64,000 bases of DNA from Ailurus styani (GCA_002007465.1 LNAC01000378.1:502691-566690), one strand, 5' to 3'. Shown: positions 1 to 10,160, numbered from the stretch's first letter. Numbers and translations are program-made. Notes: generated by a model not told the origin, from the letters alone.

Positions 1-689
1 ACCTGGCGGGTCATTGGCAAGGATGGGTTCAGGGGTGGCCGTGTGCCTGGTCTGCAGCAGGGTGACTAGAAGGGGGTCCTCGGGGAACAGTGGGACAGGG
101 TGGCAGGGGTTCAAGCAGAGTAGCTCTCTGGGACTCCGTCCAGTGGAAGCTGCTTCCAGTCCAAGAGAACCGTAGATGGCTTGGACTGGAAGGAAGTTTG
201 GAAACCCGTGGAATGAAAACTCCATTCACACACTAACGAACTCAGAAATGGAGGCCCCCCAGAGGGGGACTAACTTTTGTAAGGTCACCATGGCATGCAT
301 GCCTTTACTCCAGTCGGCTTTGGTGAGTTTCTTCCTCTTTGCCTCTACAGCAGGGAACCCTAGGACAAACTCCTTCTGGCACATTTATCAGCTGTGCAAA
401 AGCTACACAATGAGATGGTTTCTTTCATTTAAAACTAATGTTGCCTTACCAGCTGAAATTGAAGTCCCCAAAAGGATCATTTCCCCACTAGGATAATTTT
501 GCTACAAGCTTTTCATAAATCCAATCATAAATTCAGTAATGTTATTTGGCAGCTTACTGAAGTCTTGGGGAACCACGGGGGACTGGATGCATTGTCTGTT
601 TTTATGGCCGAAAGAAAAAGAAACAAATAACAAGCTAAGTAAGTTCAATTTAAAAACTGGTTTTGTTCCAGATAATGTTAGAAACTCAT
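1..689. other. Unique sequence, no recognisable feature
   Basis: I see no repeat family, RNA gene or convincing exon here. Short open frames exist on both strands but show no domain, signal or splice context. The part from about 370 to 540 is AT-rich and low in simple repeats, which would be compatible with conserved noncoding DNA, but nothing in the sequence proves it. Confidence 0.5.
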
Positions 690-1030
690 TTCCTCATTCA
701 TCCATCCAACAAACAAATGCATACTAAGTACCTACTGAGTGCCAGGCGCTGCCCTAGGACCTTGGGGGCCGGCGCAGTGAGTCATTCATTCAGAAAACAC
801 TGACTGCCAATTTCTTGGAAAGGGGTGTACTGCCCACAGACAACTTATAAACCAGTCTCCGTGATATAGAAAGCAAGGGCCAGGAATGATGTCTGGACAA
901 AGTTCAGAGAAGGAAAGAGTCCTGTCTGGTGAGACCAGGGAATCTTCCTGGAGGAGAGGACATGTGAGCGGGTCTTGAGCGTAGGTAGGATTATAGGCTG
1001 TACCGATGGTGTTGAAGGACATTCAGGGTG
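690..1030 (-). mobile_element. LINE-2 (L2) 3' fragment, antisense
   Basis: The stretch reads 'CTACTGAGTGCCAGGCGCTG' followed later by 'CTTCCTGGAGGAGAGGACAT' and 'GGGTCTTGAGCG'. These are typical of the L2 3' region on its complementary strand. The copy is strongly diverged and edges are approximate. Together with the L2 piece starting near 1330 it may be one old element separated by about 300 bp of diverged or inserted sequence. Confidence 0.65.
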
Positions 1031-1329
1031 GGGGACTTGGGGTGTTCAGAGGTGTTGAGAGACACGGGGTCCATTTTCTACGTGAGGGTTTCACATAAGA
1101 TCTTATTTTGGGGGAAAACAACATGTTCCACTGATGCGAAACAAAGACTTAACACAACGGGACTAGACCACCGATAGATTGCCGGGCCAGAAAAAGTCAG
1201 AGATAAGACCGGAAATGTTTGGCTGGGGCCTAAGCAAGAAGGACCTTGATAATGAACCCCTGGGGAATTTCAATCAGGGTAATAGGAGGAGATTCATGAC
1301 TGCAGGGGGCAGAGAAGACTGGAGCAGGC

Positions 1330-2105
1330 AAGGCGGGAGGCAAAGGCATCAGTCAGTCCCTGAGTTGGTCAAGAAGCCTGGACCCCTACCTCCTGAGTGC
1401 TAGGTACCAGGGTCACGGGAGTTAGCCAAGCACAGAGCCCTTGCTCTCACAGTATTTACATCCTTGGAGGAGGAAGTGGGAATTAACAAGTGCGGAGATC
1501 ACACATCAAGTGGTGGTGAGGGCTGAGATACAAAGATAAAGCAGGGTGAAGGGACGGAGGCTGAGAGGGGTCCTCTCTGACCTATGTGACATTGGAGTAA
1601 AGACCTGACTTGAGCTGTGGGGCTACAGGGGCCCAGGAAGCAGCATGTTTCCTGAGGTAGGCATGTCAAAGGCTCCGCAAGGAGGTGGCTGGAGTGTTAG
1701 AAGATAAGGTCCAAGAAGTCACCAAGACCAGAACACCGAGGGCCTCCCAGCTCATGCCAGGGACTTCGGCTTTTATTTGGAGTGGGCTGAGAAGCCGTTG
1801 GAAGATTTGGAGCACATGAGTGACATCATGTGACTTAGAGTTTTAAAGTGATCACTCTGGGGACGCCTGGGTGGCTCGGTCGGTTAGGCGCTTGCCTTCA
1901 GCTCGGGTCATGGTCCCAGGGTCCTGCGATCAAGTCCTGCGTTGGGCTCCCTGCTCAGCAGGGAGGCTCCTTCTTCCTCTGCCTGCCACTCCCCCTGCTT
2001 GTGTGCTCTCTCTCTGACAAATAAATAAATAAAATCTTAAAAGAAAAAGTGATCACTCTGGCTGCTCTGTGAAGTAGAGACTGAGGGAAGGAGGGTAGTT
2101 TGTTC
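1330..2105 (-). mobile_element. LINE-2 (L2) fragment, antisense, interrupted by a SINE
   Basis: Antisense L2 signatures include 'CTCCTGAGTGCTAGGTACC', 'AGAGCCCTTGCTCTCACAG' and, near its right end, 'AAGTGATCACTCTGGCTGCT'. The last motif is cut exactly by the SINE at 1861-2045 and resumes after it, so the two flanks are one L2 copy. The bases match the L2 3' ORF2/UTR pattern known in all placental mammals. No coding capacity remains. Confidence 0.75.
1861..2045 (+). mobile_element. CAN-SINE, full-length with 16-bp TSD
   Basis: The tRNA-derived head begins 'GGACGCCTGGGTGGCTCGG' and the element ends in the AATAAATAAATAAAATC tail after a CT-rich stretch. It is flanked by an identical 16-bp target-site duplication 'AAAGTGATCACTCTGG' at 1845-1860 and 2046-2061. 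The perfect duplication shows L1-type target-primed insertion and a fairly young copy. It sits inside the L2. Confidence 0.95.
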
Positions 2106-2115
2106 TGTAGACCGG

Positions 2116-2119
<4 letters not shown>

Positions 2120-2150
<31 letters not shown>
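2120..2150. repeat. (GT)n microsatellite
   Basis: About 15 uninterrupted GT units lie next to the end of the L2 fragment. Length is in the range that is normally polymorphic. Confidence 0.95.
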
Positions 2151-2152
<2 letters not shown>

Positions 2153-2299
2153 CTGGCAGAGTGACACTGAAGTGTTTGGATTTTGTACACAACGTTGCCA
2201 TAGTCTATTTGCAGCATTGTGTCAGAGCTGCTGACATTTTAGTGGAGAGAAAGAGATTTCCCATGGGTATAATTTAGTAATCATACAAACCATCAGAAT

Positions 2300-2800
2300 G
2301 CCCTTTAACAATAAAAGCCCCCCTGATCACTGGGTTTTAGGGTCTCCTACAATCTGGCCTCCAATAACTTGCCTAGCTGTATCTCCTCCTTTCTCCTATT
2401 TACGTGCCAAGCGTGTCATACATCTCAGGCAAACCAGAGTGTCCTGAATATATTCTACACTTTCCTGCTTCGCGCCTTGCTTGGCTTATGTCGCTTCTTC
2501 CCCTGAATACTTTGCCCCTTGCTAGGGCTCTATGAGAAATTGTACCTACAAGTCTCGTGTCAAACACCACTTTCTGCAGGAAGCCTTTCCTGATGCCCCC
2601 AGCGGAATATGATCTCTCCCTCCTCTGAGTCCTGATACCATTTGCTTGGCTTTTCTTTCTGTCCTTTACCTTACTTGACCTTGTCTGAGTCATTTGTGTA
2701 CCTACCCCAAGAGGTCTTGAGAGCAGGGGTTGGCCCTTACTCTTTTCAGTCTCCCTGGCACCCCAAGCGCTGCATGCAGCGGGTGCCTGATAATTGCCTG
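2300..2800 (+). mobile_element. LINE-2 (L2) 3' end, sense
   Basis: The stretch runs through the usual order of L2 3' motifs: 'CTACAATCTGGCCTCC', 'CCACTTTCTGCAGGAAGCC', 'TTTCCTGATGCCCCC', then 'GAGGTCTTGAGAGCAGGGGT' and a weak 'CTCCCTGGCACCCCAAGCGC' terminus. The open frame on the minus strand over this stretch is a repeat shadow. Confidence 0.8.
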
Positions 2801-2819
2801 GGGAGCTACATTTGGTGGA

Positions 2820-3035
2820 ATCACTCGGTTGTTTGGTTTATTCCCATCAGGTACCTTATTCCCAGGGGAATGAGATGGGCTTTTAGGATCCAGCAGAAAC
2901 CGAGTTGCTTCAAAATGTTGGGTATAGTATAGAGTCATTACACCACTCTGTTGTACATCTGACAATGCATGTATGTGTATGTATGTGTATACACATGTAT
3001 GTGTGCGTATGTATATATACATATGTGTGTGTATG

Positions 3036-3085
<50 letters not shown>

Positions 3086-3130
3086 CGTGTGTCAACTGTA
3101 CTTCGCTTGAAACAAATGTTGGGTATAAAT
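2820..3130 (+). mobile_element. L1-derived 3' segment with an internal AT-rich microsatellite
   Basis: Flanks of the simple repeat read 'CACTCTGTTGTACATCTGA' and 'GTGTGTCAACTGTACTTC', both resembling the last bases of carnivore L1 3' UTRs ('GTCAACTATACTTCAATAAA' type). The left edge is uncertain. Confidence 0.5.
2963..3079. repeat. Compound (TATG)n/(GT)n/(AT)n microsatellite
   Basis: Imperfect TATG/GTGT units grade into about 20 uninterrupted AT units at 3040-3079. Overlapping open frames of alternating Tyr-Ile or His-Thr are artefacts of this repeat. Confidence 0.95.
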
Positions 3131-3704
3131 TCTGCTTTCTGTCCCTTGCTCCCTTTTTCTGTTTTAAAGAAACTTGTTTACTGATAGAGCTTGGGTCATA
3201 TTAGATCCATGACCACGTAACATGTGTTTTCTTTGAACGCCTGTTCAAAGTGTTTCCTGCCCTGCACGTCCACGTCCTTCCTCTGGACTTAGCTTCAGGG
3301 GCAGGAGAGTTCGGTGGCAAATGGAAACTGATTTCTTGACTTCATCTTCATCAGACTGAGAGAATGGCTTTGTTGTGGCATCCAGGAAGGCTGACCGGAG
3401 GTGAGTGACTAAAGACAGACACGTGGACTCAGAGGGTAACACTAACGCCTGCTTTCCTGCTTCAGGAGGTGGCACTGGGCTGTTCTGAGTGTGATCGCAG
3501 CATCTCAGGGACGCCAAGTGATTGGTAGTGTATCTGGAGCTAAGAAATTGCCAGCTCAGCCATCGTGGGGCTCCATGACATTGCAATGGGGTAAATCACC
3601 TTCACTTTGAAACATGTTTCTTTTGAGAATCACGGAAATCACATAGAAAAGCAAGTAAATTAGATGGCACGTTTGGACATGGTCCTAAGACTGGAAACCT
3701 GGGG
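3131..3704. other. Unique sequence, no recognisable feature
   Basis: No repeat family or exon signature was recognised. A minus-strand open frame across 3245-3586 (113 codons) has no recognisable motif and no splice or promoter context. Confidence 0.5.
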
Positions 3705-3870
3705 CCAGGATGGTACAGAGGAGAAGAGCTTGGACCTTAGACAAGTGCATCTCCCTCAGCCCTTTTCTCTCACATGCAAATAATGACCCACCTTACACGG
3801 TACTTGTCAGAATTAAATGAAAGTCCCTAACAGTTCCTGGCACAGAACTGTGTACTGGAGAAGTGAACTC
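3705..3870 (+). mobile_element. MIR SINE, sense
   Basis: The order is MIR-like: an 'AGAAGAGCTTGGACC' head, 'AGACAAGTGCATCTC' for the core, 'CAAATAATGACCCACCTTAC', 'AGAATTAAATGA' and 'CAGTTCCTGGCACAGA' at the end. It is diverged, as expected for an element over 100 Myr old. Confidence 0.75.
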
Positions 3871-4034
3871 CCTTCTCCTCTCTCTCCTTCACCAAGACGA
3901 ACACTCTCCAAATAAACATTTAGGTCGAGGATAAACACATCCATTTCCTAAGCGAATCCTGCATCCTGTGAAGGAAGACTGCAGGCATTCCTGAATGAAT
4001 CAGAGTCGCCTCCGTCTGAGGCCTCTTGCGACGG

Positions 4035-4185
4035 ACCGGGGACCTGTCTCGCTGGCATCGCCTGGGAGTTTGTAAGACAGTTCAGTCTCAGACCCTTCCA
4101 AGAGCCTCAGAATCAGAACGTGCATTTTAGCCAGATCCCTGGGAGAGTCCCCGGCATATTAAACTTCTAGAAGCATGGCTCTCGG
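4035..4185 (+). mobile_element. MER20-like hAT nonautonomous DNA transposon remnant
   Basis: The text 'GGCATCGCCTGGGAGTTTGT', 'CTCAGAATCAGAACGTGCAT' and 'AGATCCCTGGGAGAGTCC' follows the MER20 order (CATCACCTGGGA / CTGAATCAGAA / CCAGGTGATTC). It is weakly conserved and lacks a clear terminal inverted repeat. Confidence 0.5.
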
Positions 4186-4901
4186 TGTTGCCTTTCAGAA
4201 ACAAAGCAGAGAGTCATCCCAACAAACCATGACCTGGTTTGTCCTACCTAATGGACCTCGACATCCCATCTGCAGTAACGGCGAGGAGGGCAGGGCTTTG
4301 TTGTCAATAGCTGGTATGTTTCACAACAGGAAAGGGGAAATCAAATCCAACTTTTGAAAGTCCTCAATAGGACACGAATAACTTTTTTAATATCAGCTGA
4401 TCCTTGACCTGAATGTTGGCCCAAGAGAGGACGCGGTATGGTGTGGAAGAGGCATTATTTAAAATAAAAATAGCCGTTCTCGTTAGTTTCTTTGAACAAA
4501 GCAGAGTTTAAATGACGTCTTAAATGAATTCATTTGGCTTGTAAAATTCACGGGTATGTTATTTTACATAAATTCCAAGATTAGGGGACCGGAGGCTCCC
4601 AGCGTCTACTAAAAAGCCTTTCCCTGCCCCAGGTAGAGACGTAATAGTTCACCTGCTGGGACTAATTTCCAAAGAGGTGGGAGTGCCTGGTGACACAGTC
4701 TTTTAGCCCAGCAAATTGGATAGTTTCTGTTTTTAAAAGGACATTATTATGGGCTAATATGTTTCATGTGCCTCTCAACATATTACACTGCTTTTAGTCA
4801 CAATCAGGACATAAAATGTTCAAAAATTAGGAGTTGCAGGACTTTATTGCTGTGGAAAAGCTGATCTTCCTGGCCACCACTGCAGGCTTGGAAGGTAGCT
4901 T
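4186..4901. other. Unique AT-rich sequence
   Basis: No repeat, RNA gene or exon was recognised. A short open frame at 4175-4357 starts in the MER20-like remnant and is not credible as a gene. Confidence 0.5.
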
Positions 4902-4920
4902 TTGTTCACTATTTTATTTT

Positions 4921-5128
4921 ATTTTATTATTTTTTAAAGATTTTCCTGATTCATTAGAGAGAGAGAGTGCGTGCATGAGTCTGTGAGCGAGGTGGAGGGA
5001 CAGAGGGAGACGGAGAAGCAAACTCCCCGCTGAGTGGGGAGCCCCATGCGGGACGGGATCCCAGGACCCCGGGATCATGACCTGAGCTGAAGGCAGCTGC
5101 TTAGCCCTCTGGGTCACTCATGTGTTCC
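4921..5128 (-). mobile_element. CAN-SINE, antisense
   Basis: A T-rich 5' side (reverse of the A tail), 'AGAGAGAGAGAGTGCGTG', 'GATCATGACCTGAGCTGAAG' and a degraded 'GGGTCACTCATGTG' head identify the SINE. Flanks 'TTGTTCACTATTTTATTTT' (4902-4920) and 'TTGTTTACTCTTTTATTTT' (5129-5147) form a target-site duplication with two mismatches, indicating an older copy. Confidence 0.9.
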
Positions 5129-5710
5129 TTGTTTACTCTTTTATTTTAATTTCCTTTGCTACTTTACGTCACCCTCTGTCCATTTTGATCCTGAGTGGTA
5201 TAGAATAAACAAATAATAGGAGAAATTTAGAAAAGTATGGTTTTTTAAAATAGGACTGTTTCTAGTGATTAACCTTATCGATGGATTAACCTTCTGTATT
5301 TCTGTCAACCAAGGAACTTGGCTGAGTAAAGTGTTGCCAAGAACACCAACCAACCAGACATTTAGGAAATAGCAACAGCTAGTTCAGGGTTTAGCTATCA
5401 TCTTAAAGCTGATAACTCCAAATGTTCTGTAAGTAGCTCCCTGCTTTCCTGTAGAAAGCAGTACTGAAAATATGTGCAAAAATCCAATGTATCAAAGTCA
5501 AACAGTAGACTCACATGTTACTGGGGACGCAGGAGGGAGCTGATTCCCAGAGAATTAAAAAAATGACATAGAAATCCTGAATTATACCTCACTTTCTTGT
5601 CATAATATTCAAAATACATTTTCACAATTTTATTTCTGTCCCACAATTGTAATCCTTTTGCTCGTACCTGAAGATAGAAATGCCTTAAGCCCAATGAAAA
5701 TCCAAGTGAA
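5129..5710. other. Unique AT-rich sequence
   Basis: No recognisable repeat or gene lies between the two flanking SINEs. The last 15 bases (5696-5710) are the target-site duplication of the next SINE. Confidence 0.5.
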
Positions 5711-5910
5711 GGGGCACCTGGGTGGCTCAGTTGTTAAGTGTCTGCCTTTGGTTCAGGTCATGATCAGAAGGTCCCGGGATCAAGCCCCACATCCGGCTCC
5801 CTGATCAGTAGGAAGCCTGCTTCTCCCTCTCCCACTCCCCCTGCTTGTGTTCCCTCTCTTGCTGGGTCTCTCTCTATCAAATAAATAAATAAAATCTTTT
5901 TTTAAAGAAA
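5711..5910 (+). mobile_element. CAN-SINE, full-length
   Basis: The head is 'GGGGCACCTGGGTGGCTCAG', followed by a CT-rich body and an (AAATA)n tail. Duplicated flanks 'GAAAATCCAAGTGAA' (5696-5710) and 'GAAAATCCAACTGAA' (5911-5925) differ at one base. Confidence 0.95.
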
Positions 5911-6048
5911 GAAAATCCAACTGAAGCTAAATATTTACCATGTTACAGCATATCCAATGATTTCCATGTTTGTCTCAGTTAAATTTGAGATGATGTTTCC
6001 TGTCATTGGTATTAATCCTTTTGGTTTTCTGAATTTCCGTTTATTCTT

Positions 6049-6240
6049 TTTTTAAAAAAGATTTGAGAGAGCGAGCAAGTGAGCACATGAGCAGGAGGGG
6101 GAGAGGGAGAGAGAAACTCAAGCAGACCTCTTGCTGAGCACGGAGCCTGACATGGGGCTCGATCTCATGACACTGAGATCACGACCTGAGCCGAAACCAA
6201 GAGCCAGATGTTTAACCAAGTGCGCCATGCAGGCACCCCT
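6049..6240 (-). mobile_element. CAN-SINE, antisense
   Basis: The reverse-oriented SINE ends in 'AAGTGCGCCATGCAGGCACC', a mutated head. Duplicated flanks are 'CCGTTTATTCTT' (6037-6048) and 'CCATTTATTCTT' (6241-6252). Confidence 0.93.
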
Positions 6241-6252
6241 CCATTTATTCTT

Positions 6253-7589
6253 ACAAGGAAGAGTATAATACAATATTCTAAAATATCCTCAGTAGACACT
6301 GCTGAGCATACAGGCCAAGCTCTTTTAAGCCATTGTCCAGGCCTGGCATATAGTACACATTCAACAAAATGCTTAATGAATTGATGAGACTGGAAACATT
6401 AGAGAGAATGCCAAAAAACCAGCTCTTTCAATTAATTCAGAGGAAAAGATCAGCCAACAATTTTTAATGCCATAGACAATCTGGTAACTGACTGTTTCAC
6501 CTGCTCACATTTCTGCTACAGTATACAAACTCATCATCAGCTGCTTTTATCTTAGCACATCAAACACCTAAATGAAGCCATTCAAGGGAGGAGAGTAAGA
6601 AGTAGTGGAAATTTGCCAATATTCCAGAAGAATAACCATAGCTTTTTCAGAAGCAGATTGTTGGACAATTGGTAATTAGATCAAGTGGGCAAGAGTTAAT
6701 AGCATTGGCAGCATTGCACTAGGCTTTGGTGCGGACGGTAGAGAAAAACAGTAGAAGATGAATTACTTTGTCTTCCAGTAATTGAACAATATTGCCAGAG
6801 AGACAAATCTCATACATGTGAACCAATTAGAGAATGAGAGGATCAGGTCGCAGCATTAGACAGGAGACATCGATGCCAAATCAGTCCCTGCACATCAAAA
6901 TTAGCTTGATAGCTCCCCAAAGTACAGTAGCCTATACCCCTATACCGTGGCCATTAATGTCCCATACAATGACAGTCCCTAGGTATGCCCAGGATATGTA
7001 GCTCTGGGTCCAAACCCATCACAACAAAGAGAATTAAAATGGCATTATCATTCTGTAACTAGAAAGACCATCAATCAAGAAGAATCAATTTTGCCTGCCA
7101 ATTTTCAACAATATTCATTTCAGAATTCTCTTATGGCAATATAAAAGCAACCCAACGAGGCATCTTTGTTTTGGTTCTACTGGGATTTCCTTCCAGAATC
7201 ACCACTGGAAGGCCTAGCCTAGTCGAGGGGAAGGTCTAAGTGCTGAAAGGGGATGAGGGGTAAGAGGTTTTAGTGGATTTTTGTGCGCTTGAATCACTCT
7301 GCCGCTGGCTGAGTCTCTACTCCCTTTCCTTCCAAACGCAATGTGGGAGGCTGCCTTTTCCTTTCTTTGCAGAAATCATTATCATGCAACCTGACTTGCC
7401 CTGACTGTCAGCAGATAATTTTGATTTTTAGATTTGACAACCGTGGCAGGGTGTGCCTAGGACTACAGGATTGATAGGGGGGGACAGGGCTCCATATACA
7501 AGATGAGGGCAATCTGAGCTTTTCCCTGGCCCAGGGGCACAGCAAACCATAAAGACCAGTTCAGATCAGGGACTAACTGGAAGCTGCAA
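6253..7589. other. Repeat-poor unique stretch (about 1.3 kb)
   Basis: No mobile element, microsatellite or open frame of note is seen over more than 1.3 kb, in a neighbourhood that otherwise has a SINE every 1-2 kb. The sequence is AT-rich without simple repeats. Lack of insertions is compatible with constrained noncoding DNA, but that is only an inference. Confidence 0.45.
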
Positions 7590-7592
7590 CGC

Positions 7593-7901
7593 CTGGCATG
7601 TAGCCACTAGCCACATGGGGTGATCACTTGAAATGTGGCTACTGTGAATTGAGACATGCTGTCAGGGTAAAATACACACCCGATTTTGTACAGTTAGTGT
7701 GGAAAAGAAGAGATGTAAATTATCTCATTAATAATTTTACATTGGTCTTATGTTAAAATGAGGATATCTGGGATATATGGAGTTAAATAAAATATACGCT
7801 AACGGTGAATTTCAGCAGTCTCTTTTCACGTTTTTAAAATGGGGCTACTGGAAAAATTCAAATTTACGTATGTGGCCTGCATTATAGTTCTGTTGGCAGC
7901 T
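7593..7901 (-). mobile_element. hAT-type nonautonomous DNA transposon remnant (TAGCCACATGTGGC family)
   Basis: It starts 'TAGCCACTAGCCACATGGGG' and ends 'GCATTATAGTTCTGTTGGCAG'-like sequence. It is the reverse complement of the better-preserved copy at 59453-59760: both share 'AATTATCTCATTAATAATTT', or its complement, and the region corresponding to 'TTTTCTGGTAGCCCCA'. The 127-codon open frame beginning at 7839 takes its start codon and hydrophobic N-terminus from this element, so that frame is not a secreted protein gene. Confidence 0.8.
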
Positions 7902-8984
7902 GTTGCTGGTGGAAAACGCTGTGTTGCCAAATGCTGCTCTCAGGAGGTGAAAAAAACCTTTCAGTTCATCTTTAGATGCCCAAATAAATCTCGCCCCCCC
8001 AACTGCAACAAAAATATTACAATAATAAAGCATTTGTGTCAACCAAAAAGTATCCCAAAGTCTTTTGCGCCAGTAGGGAGACCTGCTGCCAATAAGGCAT
8101 TAAGTCTGAGGGAAACATTTCTGCAATTACTGATCAAATACAATACAGCTAAATTTCACCTCCAGCATATCATTTTGATAATGGGTATGGAAATTATCCA
8201 TTCAATAGCTATTCAAAAATAACTCGGGAAGATTGGTTACTAGATACTTCACAGACCTTCAGAATAATCCTTTCTAATCAGGCTGGAGAATTCAATAGGC
8301 AACATTTGCTGTGGACAAAATAACCTTTCGGGGGGTTGCAAGGCTGCAGGCTTGCTCCTGCTCCCACTAGCTGTCCAGGAGGTGAAATCGCGAGCAGGCA
8401 AAAAGGCAGAGACCGTTTTCCTGGGGGCTGCTGCCCACTACCCACCGATGCAGACAGCTGCGCCTGCAAGTTAAGTGAGGCGCCTTAGTACTTATCAATC
8501 AGGAATCAGCAGGGCTTCTAGAGTTGTCCTCATTAAATTTAAAGTATATTCTCTCCCCAGCAGCAAACGTCTCCAGTGCCATCCATTTCTGCACAGCCAA
8601 TTTTAGGCAATCAAAGAGTGTTGGCTTCATCACTGTCTCCGAACAGATTTCCAGCTTGACACAGCTCTTCCCAGCTTCCCTGATCTGGGACAACGAGTAG
8701 CTCTCTCGCTCTGGTCGCCACCAACTCGTCGCTGCCTCTGAGCCTCTTCGGATCGTTTTATCTTCTCACACCGCCTTTCGCAGAGCAGGATGCTTTTGTC
8801 CATAAAATATGTCACTCCTACCTGTCCCGGCAGAAATGCTCCTTCATTCGTATTCATCTCCGGGTCCCACATGGGTGGACCCTGGTGGGTGCTTAATGTT
8901 GGATGAGGCACCTACCTGCTCACTTACTCGAGAAGGCCTTGTGGGGAGATGGAGAAGAACATGGTCACCAACTGGGACCAGGAA
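7902..8984. other. Unique sequence, no gene recognised
   Basis: The remainder of the 7839-8222 open frame lies here and shows no family motif. From about 8320 to 8480 and 8690 to 8790 the DNA is somewhat richer in GC and CpG. Several short frames on both strands overlap one another, as expected for noncoding DNA. Confidence 0.5.
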
Positions 8985-9112
8985 ACATCGCTCTCCACCT
9001 GATCAGCTATATGACACCTGGGCAGGTCACTTAATCAACCTAGGCCTCAGTTTCTTTATCTGAAACCTGGGTATAATTATAACTCCTTCCTCGTGGGATT
9101 ATCACGGGACTC
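8985..9112 (+). mobile_element. MIR SINE, sense
   Basis: The stretch contains 'ATGACACCTGGGCAGGTCAC', 'TTAATCAACCTAGGCCTCAG', 'TTTCTTTATCTGAAACCTGG' and 'CGTGGGATTATCACGGGA' in MIR order. The short frame 8809-9063 running through it is a shadow. Confidence 0.85.
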
Positions 9113-9644
9113 TTGTGGCTGGCAAGGCGGGCTCAGCCGGGTTGCAGTGCATTTGGAACACAGACTGAAGAGTAGAAATTCAAGCCCCATAGCTAAGGGT
9201 AGGCTGGAGAAAGTTTTTGGAACAGTTTTGCAGTCTGGAAATTTCAAGCTAGTCGTTGACTAAAGAATGGGAAGAAGATGTATAAGGACAAGAGACAGAA
9301 GAACAGGTAGAGGGGCGCCGGGGTGGCTCAGTCGGTTAAGCGGCTGCCTTTGGCTAAATATTTGGGAAATGCTGTCCATTGCAGGCCCCTCTTGAATATT
9401 CAAAAACCACATTAGCATATTCTTCTAGTCTCCGAGAAATCTCTGTTTAATCTAGCATTTTGTAAATTTTATCGACCATAGAATTCCTTTTGTTCCCCAC
9501 AGAAGACCCCGTAACACTAGCATTCATTTGTGTCAAAGTCACGAAAGACAGTGAGAGACATAGAGATGCTTACAGGTTGGAGGCGGCTAAGGGCATTTGA
9601 CGACAAAATGCATCATAGAATTCTGAGTTTGGGCCTGGAACACA
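9113..9644. other. Unique sequence with one short SINE fragment
   Basis: Apart from the 43-bp SINE head at 9312-9354 I recognise nothing. Confidence 0.5.
9312..9354 (+). mobile_element. CAN-SINE 5' head fragment only
   Basis: Only the tRNA-derived head ('GGGGCGCCGGGGTGGCTCAG' through 'CTGCCTTTGGCT') is present and it stops abruptly into unrelated AT-rich sequence. Retrotransposition normally loses the 5' end, so keeping only the 5' head points to a later deletion of the 3' part. Confidence 0.85.
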
Positions 9645-9838
9645 AAAAGGACATGAGTGGAAAACCTGGTGAAATCCAAAGAAGGCCTGGAGTTTAGACA
9701 CTAGTACTGTACTAATGTTAATAGTCTTAGCTTTGACAAATTTACATCAGGGAAAGCAGAGCAAACAATACACAGAAACTCTCCTTACTCTTTGCAATTC
9801 TTCTGCCCACCTAAGATTATTTCAAAATAAAAAAAATT
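9645..9838 (+). mobile_element. Old L1 3' end, sense
   Basis: The order 'GAAATCCAAAGAAGGCCTGG', 'TTAGACACTAGTACTGTAC', 'AATGTTAATAGTCTTAG', 'CTCTCCTTACTCTTTGCAAT' and 'AAGATTATTTCAAAATAAAA' matches the terminal UTR of mammalian L1M-type elements, ending in an A-rich tail. Confidence 0.85.
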
Positions 9839-9978
9839 AGGAATGCTTGGCTGGCTCAGTCCTTGGGCTGTAAGGCTCTTGATCTTGGGGGTCGTGGGTT
9901 CAAGCCCCATGGGGGGTATAGAGTTTACCAAAAAATAAATAAAATATTTTTAAAAAACCCAAAATAAAACATTTAAAA
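9839..9978 (+). mobile_element. Short-type CAN-SINE (older tRNA-Lys form)
   Basis: The head 'GAATGCTTGGCTGGCTCAG', 'GATCTTGGGGGTCGTGGG' and 'TTCAAGCCCCAT' are the tRNA-like part with a recognisable B-box region. It lacks the long CT-rich half of other copies and ends in a long A-rich tail. It sits directly in the A tail of the L1 at 9645-9838. Confidence 0.85.
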
Positions 9979-9992
9979 AATACTAGTGTCCA

Positions 9993-10160
9993 GGGGCACC
10001 TGGGTGGATCAGTCGGTTAAGGGTCGGACTCTTGGTTTCAGCTCAGGTCATGATCTCAGGGTCGTGAGATCGAGCCTCAGGTCAGGCTCCACGCTTAGCG
10101 GAGAGTCTGCCTGGGATTCTCTCTCTCTGTGTCAAAATAAATAAATACATCTTTAAAAAA
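9993..10160 (+). mobile_element. CAN-SINE, full-length
   Basis: The head 'GGGGCACCTGGGTGGATCAG' and (AAATA)n tail are intact. Flanking duplication: 'AATACTAGTGTCCA' (9979-9992) and 'AATGCTAGTGTCCA' (10161-10174), one mismatch. It inserted at the tail of the preceding short SINE. Confidence 0.94.

Noticed and set aside
7839..8222. 127-codon frame with a signal-peptide-like start and Cys-rich region
   Set aside because: Its start and hydrophobic leader are the end of a hAT transposon remnant. The rest has no recognised family and no splice context.
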